This document shows, one piece after another, positions 1-5,456 of a stretch of 7,867 bases of DNA. The stretch comes from Gp7-AA10 sp035516895. Lineage in GTDB: Bacteria; Acidobacteriota; Thermoanaerobaculia; Gp7-AA8. The position numbers and the translations under genes are program-made. The notes beneath the pieces were generated by a model. It ran no database searches and was not told the DNA's origin. It saw only the letters and a program-made list of their open reading frames with translations. Every line of letters starts with the position of its first letter. Position 1 is the stretch's first letter. The DNA is taken from NCBI GenBank assembly GCA_035516895.1, contig DATIZY010000146.1, positions 1 to 7,867 on the forward strand, written 5' to 3'.

Positions 1-2
1 AT

Positions 3-680
3 CCGCTCAACGCGCGCATCGAACGGCTGATCGCTGCGAACATCGACATCGCGGTGAACGTCGTGTCGGTCAAAGCGCCGCCGCTGCGGCCGCGGCTCAT
101 CGACCGTTTTCTGATCGCGATCCAGCGCGGCGGCGCCCAGCCGGCGGTGTGCGTCAACAAAATCGATCTCGCCGATGACCGCGATGCCGCGCTGCAGCCG
201 CTTCGAGTCTACGAGGAGCTCGGGGTGCCGCTGGTTGCATGCTCGACGAAGACGGGCGAGGGGCTCGACCGCCTGCGCACTCTGATCGAAGGCAGGACCT
301 GCGCGTTCGTCGGCCACAGCGGCGTCGGGAAATCGTCGCTGCTGAACGCACTCGACGCGCGGCTGCGGCTCGCAACCGGCGATCTGCAAAAGAAGCGCGG
401 CACCGGCCGCCACACCACCACCGCATCGACCCTCTTCGACCTGGGCAACGAAACCTACGTGATCGACACGCCTGGCATTCGCGAATTCGGATTGTGGGAC
501 ATTACGCGCGAATCGTTGCGCGACGCGTTCCCGGAATTCGAGGAAGCGGCCGAATGGTGCCGGTTCAACGATTGCACGCATCTGCACGAGCCCGATTGCG
601 AAGTGAAGCGGCGCGTGGAGCGGGGCGAAATCAATCCGGCGCGTTACGAGACGTACGTGCGGCTGGCCGCTGAGATGTGA
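3..680 (+). CDS. rsgA: Ribosome small-subunit-dependent GTPase A, 5'-truncated by window edge
   Basis: RsgA is a cytoplasmic circularly permuted GTPase that checks late maturation of the 30S ribosomal subunit. The frame is open from base 3, so the N-terminal OB-fold domain lies mostly outside the window and the GTG at 54 is internal. The text before it (ending AANIDIAVNVVSV) is normal RsgA sequence. The G motifs occur in the permuted order G4-G5-G1-G2-G3: NKID at 156-167, STKTGEG just after, GHSGVGKSS at 312-338, the GTGRHTTT switch, and DTPG at 465-476. A C-terminal zinc site follows as C-x4-C-x-H-x5-C at 558-599, characteristic of RsgA. The C-terminus is complete with a TGA stop. A hairpin lies 8 bases downstream and the next gene is convergent, so transcription probably ends here. 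Identification is from motif order and is secure; only the 5' end is missing. Confidence 0.96.
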   Translation, partial: PLNARIERLIAANIDIAVNVVSVKAPPLRPRLIDRFLIAIQRGGAQPAVCVNKIDLADDRDAALQPLRVYEELGVPLVACSTKTGEGLDRLRTLIEGRTCAFVGHSGVGKSSLLNALDARLRLATGDLQKKRGTGRHTTTASTLFDLGNETYVIDTPGIREFGLWDITRESLRDAFPEFEEAAEWCRFNDCTHLHEPDCEVKRRVERGEINPARYETYVRLAAEM

Positions 681-688
681 GGGAATCG

Positions 689-718
689 TGCTGGCGCCCG
701 ACGCTCCGGGCGCCAGCA
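689..718. terminator. Perfect 12-bp hairpin between convergent genes
   Basis: Bases 689-700 (TGCTGGCGCCCG) are the exact reverse complement of 707-718, with a 6-base loop. The hairpin sits in the 59-bp gap between the rsgA stop and the stop of the convergent secreted-protein gene, where a shared bidirectional terminator is expected. There is no proper T-run on either side, so it is not a textbook intrinsic terminator. It could instead protect 3' ends or act with Rho. Confidence 0.6.
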
Positions 719-739
719 TCGAGATTTGACGGAGAGTGA

Positions 740-1618
740 TTACTGGCTCTTGACGCAGCCGCCGGCCGAATTCGACCACTCGTACTGATAGCCGAAGCCG
801 TTCACGATGAACGGAGCGGGCGACCACGCGCACTTGTCGTCGAGCTCATTGCCGGAGCGGTCGTACCATGCGTTGAGGTCGGGGTCGGTGACCGCCTCGC
901 GTGTTTCGTGGCAGATGAAGTGTTCGACGTTCTGCACGGTGCTGAATCCGGATGCCTGACAGCCGCTGCAGCTCGGATAGGGCTCGATCGCGTATTTGAT
1001 GTCGCGTCCGCCGTTGCTGAAGCTGCCGTGATACGCGCAATACGTCAGGTGCGGCCCGCCGCACGAGGTGGCAGTGCCGTCGGAGGAGTACGAAGCGCTC
1101 GGGATGAAGACTTCGTAAACCGTGTTGTTGTCGAACGTGTGGCTGCTCAGGTAGCGAAGAACCTCCGACTGAACCGTCGAGTCGGTCACGTTCTTCGGCG
1201 GAGTCGACGTGTCGAACCAGTCGGCTGTACCGGTCGCGAGGTTGGATTGAGCGATGTTGCCGTAGCCGGAGATGGGATCGCTGCCGTAATACTGCGTGAT
1301 TACGTTGTATTCGGGGTTCGTACCATACTGATTGCGGAAGCTCTGAACGGCCGCGGCGTACCCCGCATCCGACCCGCCGGAGGCGAAGCTCGGTCCCCAG
1401 AAAATGAGGACGACGCGAGCGTTCCGGATGACGTTGCCGCCGTGATACGTGGGATTCTGTCCCGGGCGCGCAAATGCGGCGAATGGGTCGACGAAACCAA
1501 ACGCGGGATAGTGGTGGGTATGGCCGTTTTCCGAGGCGGGGTTGAGTTCGGGGGTGTTCTGAGCAAAAACTCCGGTGGCGAAAAGCACAGCTGCAGTGAG
1601 AATCAGGCACTTCTTCAT
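740..1618 (-). CDS. Secreted EXORDIUM / phosphate-induced-protein-1-like protein
   Basis: A 292-residue predicted exported protein. Residues 1-19 form a Sec signal peptide (MKK, hydrophobic LILTAAVLFATG, then VFA before a likely cut at A19/Q20). The mature N-terminal part has YHGG followed by a hydrophobic strand ending IFWG (about 58-74). The C-terminal part has HETREAVTDPDLNAWYD (237-253), then NELDDKC and a final FIVNGFGYQYEWSN...GGC segment. This order (HE..E, DP..NAWY, E..D.C, terminal QW/EWSN and Cys) matches my memory of the plant EXORDIUM/phi-1 family and its bacterial relatives. In plants the family is extracellular and linked to growth; the bacterial role is unknown. The histidine motif is HExxE, not the HExxH of zincins, so protease activity should not be assumed. 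The mature protein has seven cysteines, suiting disulphides outside the cytoplasm. A strong GAGGAG (complement of 1627-1632) sits 8 bases before the ATG, fixing the start. The gene converges on rsgA and diverges from trmB. Confidence 0.72.
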   Translation of the reverse strand: MKKCLILTAAVLFATGVFAQNTPELNPASENGHTHHYPAFGFVDPFAAFARPGQNPTYHGGNVIRNARVVLIFWGPSFASGGSDAGYAAAVQSFRNQYGTNPEYNVITQYYGSDPISGYGNIAQSNLATGTADWFDTSTPPKNVTDSTVQSEVLRYLSSHTFDNNTVYEVFIPSASYSSDGTATSCGGPHLTYCAYHGSFSNGGRDIKYAIEPYPSCSGCQASGFSTVQNVEHFICHETREAVTDPDLNAWYDRSGNELDDKCAWSPAPFIVNGFGYQYEWSNSAGGCVKSQ

Positions 1619-1647
1619 CGCGCGTTCTCCTCGCTAAACGTTCAATT

Positions 1648-2259
1648 GTGATGCAGGACACAGAGTGTACACCGGCTGATACGCTCGTCGTCAATCCCCG
1701 CGAGACGGGCTTCGCGCGGCTGGATTTCGCCCGGCTGTTCGGGAACACGAACCGCGTGGTCGTCGAGATCGGGTCCGGCAAGGGGCGCTTTCTCATCGGC
1801 TCGGCCATGGAGCAGCCGGACGTCAACTTCATCGGCATCGAGAAGTCGCTGCACTACCACCGCGTAATTCGGGAGCGCGTCGCGAAGCGCGGGCTGCGCA
1901 ACGTGCGGCTGATCAACCACGACGCGTTCCTCGTGCTTCGTGAAATGATCTACGATAACTCTATATCAGAAATACACATCTATTTTCCGGACCCGTGGCC
2001 GCGCAAGCGCGAGCAGAAGCGGCGCATCATCCGGCGGGAAGTGCTCCGCGAGATCCGCCGCGCGCTCGTTGACGGCGGCGCCGGCGTGTACGTGACCGAT
2101 CATCGCGAGTACTTCGAAGTCGCCGGGCCGCTCATCGCAGAGTTCTTTCGCACCGAGACGCGCATCCCGGGTCCCCACGATCCGCCGCGCACGAATTACG
2201 AAGCGAAATATCGCGCGGAGGCGCGGCAGATTTATGAGATCAGATTCCTCAAAGACTGA
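1648..2259 (+). CDS. trmB: tRNA (guanine-N7-)-methyltransferase
   Basis: TrmB uses S-adenosylmethionine to methylate N7 of G46 in the variable loop of tRNAs. The 203-residue product has the expected pieces in order: SAM motif VVEIGSGKGRF (38-48), the acidic strand end FIGIEKS (61-67), the family signature IYFPDPWPRKR (111-121) followed by a basic stretch, VTDH (149-152), and a C-terminal TNYEAKYRAEARQIYEIRF segment resembling the TxYE substrate-binding signature. GTG at 1648 and ATG at 1651 are adjacent and in frame; either could start translation, and I favour ATG 1651 although the longer form is listed. No Shine-Dalgarno sequence is visible before either, so a leaderless or weakly initiated mRNA is possible. 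A run of codons around 1957-1990 is AT-rich and uses ATA and TCA, unlike the rest of the gene. The start is only 29 bp from the start of the divergent secreted-protein gene. Confidence 0.95.
   Translation: MMQDTECTPADTLVVNPRETGFARLDFARLFGNTNRVVVEIGSGKGRFLIGSAMEQPDVNFIGIEKSLHYHRVIRERVAKRGLRNVRLINHDAFLVLREMIYDNSISEIHIYFPDPWPRKREQKRRIIRREVLREIRRALVDGGAGVYVTDHREYFEVAGPLIAEFFRTETRIPGPHDPPRTNYEAKYRAEARQIYEIRFLKD
1664..1694 (-). promoter_or_regulatory. Possible sigma70-like promoter for the secreted-protein gene
   Basis: Read on the minus strand, TTGACG (1694-1689) matches five of six bases of a -35 box, and TACACT (1669-1664) matches four of six of a -10 box. The spacer is 19 bp, longer than the ideal 17. 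Transcription would start near 1657, giving a leader of about 40 bases that contains the GAGGAG ribosome site. It lies inside the first codons of trmB, as it must if the 29-bp gap is too short for a full promoter. This is pattern matching only. Confidence 0.3.
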
Positions 2260-2334
2260 ATTTCGAATTTCGAATTTCGAATGAAGAATTGAGAAACGGT
2301 TAATTCTTCATTCTTCATTCGAAATTCGAAATTC
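2258..2334. repeat. Inverted repeat of 7-base units between trmB and ruvC
   Basis: Three tandem GAATTTC units (2258-2278) begin inside the trmB stop codon and run into GAATGAAGAATT. Bases 2265-2288 are the exact reverse complement of 2311-2334, giving a 24-bp perfect stem around a 22-base AT-rich centre. The right arm carries a tandem duplication of CTTCATT, so a second inner register can also pair (GAATGAAGAATT side with AATTCTTCATT at 2302-2312). The element is far more AT-rich than the flanking genes and ends 18 bases before the ruvC start. It may work as a transcription attenuator, an mRNA stabiliser or a small non-autonomous mobile element; the sequence does not decide which. Confidence 0.85.
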
Positions 2335-2352
2335 TTAATTCATAATCCACCA

Positions 2353-2853
2353 ATGCGCATCCTCGGCGTCGATCCGGGCAGCATCATCACCGGCTTCGGC
2401 GTGATCGAATCGGACCGCGGAAAGCTCGTACTCGTCGAGCAGGGGTCGATCGCCACCGCGCGCGGGGCTGAGCTCGCCGACCGCCTCTGGCAGATTCACG
2501 AAGGCCTGCTTGGCGTGATTGCGCGAAGCTCGCCGGCCGCGGTCGCGGTGGAGACTCCGTTTGCCGGACAGAACATGAGGAGCCTGATTCAGCTCGCGCA
2601 CGCGCGCGGCGTCGTTCTGCTCGCTGCACGTTCGGCGCAGCTGCCCGTTTTCGAGTACGCTCCGCGATCGATCAAGAGCGCGGTCGCCGGCTACGGTGGC
2701 GCCGAGAAGCAGCAGGTGGCGAGCATGGTCCGATTGCTCGTCTCCGGCTGTAAGACGCAGGTGATGTCCGCCGACGCCTCGGACGCGCTCGCGGTGGCGA
2801 TTTGTCACGCACACACATACGCGACGGCCGCGAGGCTGAAGATCGCGCGATGA
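2353..2853 (+). CDS. ruvC: Holliday junction resolvase RuvC
   Basis: RuvC is the endonuclease that cuts Holliday junctions symmetrically in late homologous recombination, working with the RuvAB branch-migration motor. The 166-residue product has usual family length. It starts with MRILGVDPGS, giving the first catalytic aspartate at D7. E67 lies in VAVETPF, and D141 and D144 lie in SADASDALAVAICH, so all four acidic residues of the RNase H-like active site are present at canonical spacing. GYGGAEKQQV (113-122) is also typical. ATG 2353 is well supported by the conserved N-terminus, but no Shine-Dalgarno sequence precedes it; the upstream bases are the tail of the inverted repeat. ruvA and ruvB are not adjacent. 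The stop overlaps the next start as ATGA, suggesting translational coupling to the MFS gene. Confidence 0.96.
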   Translation: MRILGVDPGSIITGFGVIESDRGKLVLVEQGSIATARGAELADRLWQIHEGLLGVIARSSPAAVAVETPFAGQNMRSLIQLAHARGVVLLAARSAQLPVFEYAPRSIKSAVAGYGGAEKQQVASMVRLLVSGCKTQVMSADASDALAVAICHAHTYATAARLKIAR

Positions 2854-4154
2854 GCGCTTCGCTTCCCGAAGAAGCGTCGCTCGAAGCCGAGGCGCGCGCG
2901 AAGCCGGGCTGGCTCCGGCAGACGTTCAGTGCTCTGCACTATCCCGATTTCCGTCTGCTCTGGATCGGCGCGTTCACGTCGACCACCGGCACGTTCATGC
3001 AGACGCTCGCGCAGGCGTGGCTCGTCTACACGATGACGAACTCCGCGTTTCTGCTCGGCGTCGACGGCTTTCTGTCGACCGGACCGATGCTGCTCTTCTC
3101 GCTGTTCGGCGGCGTCATCGCCGACCGCGTCGCACGGCGCAAGATCATGCTCGCGTCGCAGTACCTGCAGATGACGTTCGCGCTGATCCTCGCGCTGCTG
3201 ATCTACGTCCATCAGATCAAGGTCTGGCACATCTTCGTGATGTCGTTCCTCACCGGCAGCACGCAGGCGTTCAGCGGCCCCGCCTACGCATCGCTGCTTC
3301 CGCTGCTCGTCGATCGAAAGGACGTGCCGAACGCCATCGCGATGAACTCCATGCAGTTCAACCTCGCGCGGTTCCTCGGCCCTGCGCTTGGCGGGCTGGT
3401 GTTCGCGGTGTGGGGCGCGGCGTCATGCTTCACGCTCAACGGCATCTCGTTCATCGCGGTGATCATCGCGCTGTCCATCATTCGCATTCCGCCGGTCCAC
3501 GAGCAGAGCCGGCCGACCGGCGTCTTCCGCGAGATGAAGGAAGGATTTCATTTCGTTCTCGCGCGGCGATCGCTGCTGCTTCTCACGTTCCTCGCGTTCG
3601 CCGGGACGTTTCTCGGCGTGCCGCTCTTCACGATGCTTCCCGTCGTGGCGAAGAACATCTTCAACCTCGGTCCGCGCGGATTGTCGCTGCTGCAGGCCGA
3701 CTACGGCATCGGATCGGTCGCCGGTGCGATCTTCGTCGCGGCGAGCGGCTATGCGGCGAAGAAGGGAAAGATCGCGCTGGTGATGCAGTTCGTCTTCGCG
3801 ATCTGCCTCGTCCTCTTCGGCCTCTCCCGCCACCTCGGCAGCAGCCTGGTGGTCGCGTTCGTCGCCGGCGCGTGCATCGTCGGCGTGGTCTCGCTTTACA
3901 GCTCGCTCGTGCAGCTGATGATCAGCGACTCCATGCGCGGGCGCGTGATGTCGATCTTCATGCTCGCATTTCGGGGCGGAATGCCGCTTGGAAATCTCTT
4001 CGCCGGATGGATGGCGCAGCGCTGGTCGATCTCGATCGCGCTCGCGGTCAACGGCGTCGTCCTGCTGCTCGTCGCGCTCTATTTCATCCTGCGCAGGACG
4101 GATCTCGACTCCGACGATGGAGTCCCGGCTTCCGCCGGGATTGTGACCGGCTAA
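2850..4154 (+). CDS. MFS transporter, EntS/DHA3-like exporter
   Basis: A polytopic inner-membrane protein of 434 residues, probably 12 transmembrane helices, of the major facilitator superfamily and closest in style to the drug/siderophore exporters of the DHA3/EntS group. The N-terminal FSALHYPDFRLLWIG entry into helix 1, the motif-A loop GVIADRVARRKIM between helices 2 and 3, and a related SMRGRVMSIFMLAFRG segment in the second half support this. A hydrophilic loop (HEQSRPTGVFREMKEG) divides the halves. The substrate cannot be told. I chose ATG 2850 because it forms an ATGA overlap with the ruvC stop; a longer frame from TTG 2802 would read through conserved ruvC codons. The last 13 codons from the GAC at 4113 (product end DDGVPASAGIVTG) and the TAA stop come from the first copy of a dispersed repeat, so the original C-terminus was probably different. 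Confidence 0.88.
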   Translation: MSASLPEEASLEAEARAKPGWLRQTFSALHYPDFRLLWIGAFTSTTGTFMQTLAQAWLVYTMTNSAFLLGVDGFLSTGPMLLFSLFGGVIADRVARRKIMLASQYLQMTFALILALLIYVHQIKVWHIFVMSFLTGSTQAFSGPAYASLLPLLVDRKDVPNAIAMNSMQFNLARFLGPALGGLVFAVWGAASCFTLNGISFIAVIIALSIIRIPPVHEQSRPTGVFREMKEGFHFVLARRSLLLLTFLAFAGTFLGVPLFTMLPVVAKNIFNLGPRGLSLLQADYGIGSVAGAIFVAASGYAAKKGKIALVMQFVFAICLVLFGLSRHLGSSLVVAFVAGACIVGVVSLYSSLVQLMISDSMRGRVMSIFMLAFRGGMPLGNLFAGWMAQRWSISIALAVNGVVLLLVALYFILRRTDLDSDDGVPASAGIVTG

Positions 4155-4168
4155 AGCCGGTGCTCCAT
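4117..4168. repeat. Double-hairpin unit 1, within MFS gene end
   Basis: First hairpin: stem 4124-4129 with 4134-4139, loop TTCC. Second hairpin: stem 4146-4151 with 4156-4161, loop TAAA, whose first three bases are the MFS stop codon. The outer stem is ATGGAG with CTCCAT. Six bases of each inner stem pair perfectly. Confidence 0.85.
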
Positions 4169-4195
4169 TTCTCGATCGCGCTCGCGATTCCGACG

Positions 4196-4247
4196 ATGGA
4201 GCCCCGGCCCCAGCCGGGATCGTGACCGGCTAAAGCCGGTGCTCCAT
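4196..4247. repeat. Double-hairpin unit 2
   Basis: Same design as unit 1. The first hairpin keeps its CCCGGC/GCCGGG stem (4203-4208 with 4213-4218), but the loop is CCCA rather than TTCC. The second hairpin is identical to unit 1. A 7-bp outer stem ATGGAGC/GCTCCAT is perfect. Confidence 0.85.
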
Positions 4248-4274
4248 TTCTCGATCGGGCTCGCGATTCCGACG

Positions 4275-4294
4275 ATGGAGCTCGCGAAGCGATG
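4275..4294. repeat. Collapsed double-hairpin unit
   Basis: Twenty bases begin with the unit start ATGGAG and pass straight into CTCGCGAAGCGATG, a degenerate version of the linker end CTCGCGATTCCGACG. This is what remains if about 59 bp holding both hairpins were deleted from a fourth 79-bp unit. Confidence 0.6.
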
Positions 4295-4346
4295 ATGGAG
4301 CCCCGGCTTCAGCCGGGATTGTGACCGGCTAGAGCGGATGCTCCAT
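4295..4346. repeat. Double-hairpin unit 3, decayed right hairpin
   Basis: The first hairpin is intact with loop TTCA. The second hairpin has loop TAGA and a damaged right arm (GCGGAT in place of GCCGGT), so it pairs poorly. The base changes in this arm create an ATG at 4338 that is in frame with pdhA but is unlikely to be its true start. Confidence 0.8.
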
Positions 4347-4388
4347 CGACGCGACGCACGCTTTTTGCTTAAACTGCCGTCCGCGGCC

Positions 4389-5393
4389 ATGGCCAAGCAA
4401 AAAGGGGAATCCTCCGCTGCCGTGATCGAGGCAGCCGCCACTCCCGACTGGATGGACATCCTGCGCCGGATGATTTTCATCCGGCGATTCGAGGAGGCGA
4501 CCGAGCGCGAGTTCCGCCGGGGAAAGATCGGCGGCTACCTGCACGTGTACATCGGGCAGGAGGCGGTCGCGTCCGGAATCATCAGCGGACTTCGCCGCGA
4601 TGACATCGTCTTCTCCGGATATCGCGATCACGCGCACGCGCTGATGCTCGGCGCCGAGCCCGGACGCGTGATGGCCGAGCTGTTCGGCAAAGCGACCGGG
4701 CTGTCGAAGGGGAAGGGCGGCTCGATGCATCTGTTCGACGTCGAGCATGGGTTCTACGGCGGATACGGAATCGTAGGCGGACATCTCACGCTCGCCACCG
4801 GCGCGGCGTACGCGCTCCGTTATCGAAAGAGCGACCGCGTCGCCGTCTGCTACTTCGGCGACGGCGCGATGAACATCGGTCCTTTCCACGAGGCGATGAA
4901 CATGGCCGGCCTGTGGGGGAAGGACGGGATGTGCCCGATCATTTTCGTGATCGAGAACAACGGCTATGCGATGGGCACGTCGGTCGAGCGTCACTCGGCG
5001 TTGACCGATCTCGCCGCGCGCGTCCGCGCGTACAACATCCCGTCGGAGAAAGTCGACGGGCAGGATGTGTTTGCGGTGCGCGAGCTCGCCGATCGCGTGA
5101 TCAAGCAGACGCGCGAGAGCGGCAGGCCGTACTGCATCGAAGCGATCACGTATCGCTTCTCAGGCCACGGCGCCGCCGACATCCTGCAGCCGTACCGGTC
5201 GAAGGAAGAGGTCGAAGAGCACCGTCACCGCGATCCGATCCTCATTCTGCGCAGCCGCCTGGCCATCACGGACGATGAAGTGAAACAGATCGAGGACGAG
5301 GTCGCGCAACGGGTGGCGCGCGCGATTCAGTTCGCGGAAGAATCGCCGGCGCCTGCGCCGGAAGAGCTGTATCGGGATGTCGTCGGCGAGTAA
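4389..5393 (+). CDS. pdhA: Pyruvate dehydrogenase E1 component, alpha subunit
   Basis: With the beta subunit this forms the alpha2beta2 E1 enzyme, which decarboxylates a 2-oxo acid (most likely pyruvate) using thiamine diphosphate and passes the acyl group to lipoyl-E2. From ATG 4389 the product has 334 residues, near family length. Visible motifs are FIRRFEE (30-36), GYLHVYIGQEAV (49-60), SGYRDHAHAL (76-85), KGKGGSMHLFD (107-117), and the thiamine-diphosphate/Mg motif GDGAMN (157-162) ending in NN (190-191). The regulatory-loop region reads YRFSGHGAADI (255-265): the histidine of the usual GHSxxD is kept but its serine is glycine. I chose 4389 over the in-frame ATG 4338, which lies inside repeat unit 3 and would add LHRRDARFLLKLPSA-like non-family residues. 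No clear ribosome site is visible. Branched-chain 2-oxo acid dehydrogenase E1 alpha is the main alternative. pdhB and pdhC follow on the same strand. Confidence 0.93.
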   Translation: MAKQKGESSAAVIEAAATPDWMDILRRMIFIRRFEEATEREFRRGKIGGYLHVYIGQEAVASGIISGLRRDDIVFSGYRDHAHALMLGAEPGRVMAELFGKATGLSKGKGGSMHLFDVEHGFYGGYGIVGGHLTLATGAAYALRYRKSDRVAVCYFGDGAMNIGPFHEAMNMAGLWGKDGMCPIIFVIENNGYAMGTSVERHSALTDLAARVRAYNIPSEKVDGQDVFAVRELADRVIKQTRESGRPYCIEAITYRFSGHGAADILQPYRSKEEVEEHRHRDPILILRSRLAITDDEVKQIEDEVAQRVARAIQFAEESPAPAPEELYRDVVGE

Positions 5394-5394
5394 A

Positions 5395-5450
5395 TCACCC
5401 CAGAGACACCCAGAGCACAGCGATGTCTGTCCTCTCTGCCTCTGTGGTGA
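5395..5450. repeat. Imperfect inverted repeat of CACAGAG-type motif between pdhA and pdhB
   Basis: The left side begins TCACCCCAGAGACA, and the right side ends as the near-complement TGCCTCTGTGGTGA; 12 of 14 outer positions pair. Both arms repeat a CCAGAG/CTCTG motif with a period near 8 bases. The element fills almost the whole 63-bp gap from the pdhA stop to the pdhB start, and its right end supplies the pdhB ribosome-binding sequence. When folded, that sequence would be paired with TCACC at 5395-5399. Confidence 0.65.
5446..5450 (+). promoter_or_regulatory. pdhB ribosome-binding site inside a repeat
   Basis: GGTGA lies 6 bases before the pdhB ATG and can pair with the anti-Shine-Dalgarno end of 16S rRNA. 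It is also the terminal right arm of the inverted repeat, so folding of the repeat could hide it. Confidence 0.55.
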
Positions 5451-5456
5451 AAAACA

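Larger units (their letters stand above)
4117..4346. repeat. Array of double-hairpin repeat units, period 79 bp
   Basis: Three 52-bp units (4117-4168, 4196-4247, 4295-4346) and one collapsed unit (4275-4294) fill the space between the MFS gene and pdhA. Each full unit opens with ATGGAG and closes with GCTCCAT, which can pair as an outer stem, and encloses two compact hairpins, CCCGGC-loop-GCCGGG and ACCGGC-loop-GCCGGT. Units 1 and 2 are separated by a 27-bp linker that recurs after unit 2 with one or two changes, giving a 79-bp period. The array overlaps the 3' end of the MFS coding region. Its architecture resembles bacterial REP/BIME elements; whether a transposase of the REP-associated type acts on it cannot be seen here. 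Confidence 0.88.

Noticed and set aside
846..1838. Long minus-strand reading frame of about 330 codons overlapping the secreted-protein gene
   Set aside because: It is in another frame over the secreted-protein gene and the trmB start, is Arg-rich, and has no family motifs; it arises from high GC at third positions.
2802..2849. Upstream TTG start for the MFS gene
   Set aside because: It would read 16 extra residues through the conserved end of ruvC; ATG 2850 with the ATGA overlap is simpler.
3017..4225. Plus-strand frame of about 400 codons across the MFS gene
   Set aside because: It is Arg-rich low-complexity translation in a shifted frame; the MFS frame shows real helices and motif A.
4196..4247. 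tRNA-like or structured RNA gene suggested by the cloverleaf-like fold
   Set aside because: It is too short, lacks an anticodon arm, T-loop sequence and CCA end, and is repeated in tandem, so it is better read as a REP-like repeat.
4117..4346. CRISPR array
   Set aside because: Repeats are 52 bp with internal hairpins, and the intervening 27-bp linkers are nearly identical instead of unique spacers. No cas genes are present.
4361..4366. T-run as an intrinsic terminator after the repeat array
   Set aside because: The nearest hairpin ends 14 bases earlier and is the decayed one, so the stem is not adjacent to the T-run.
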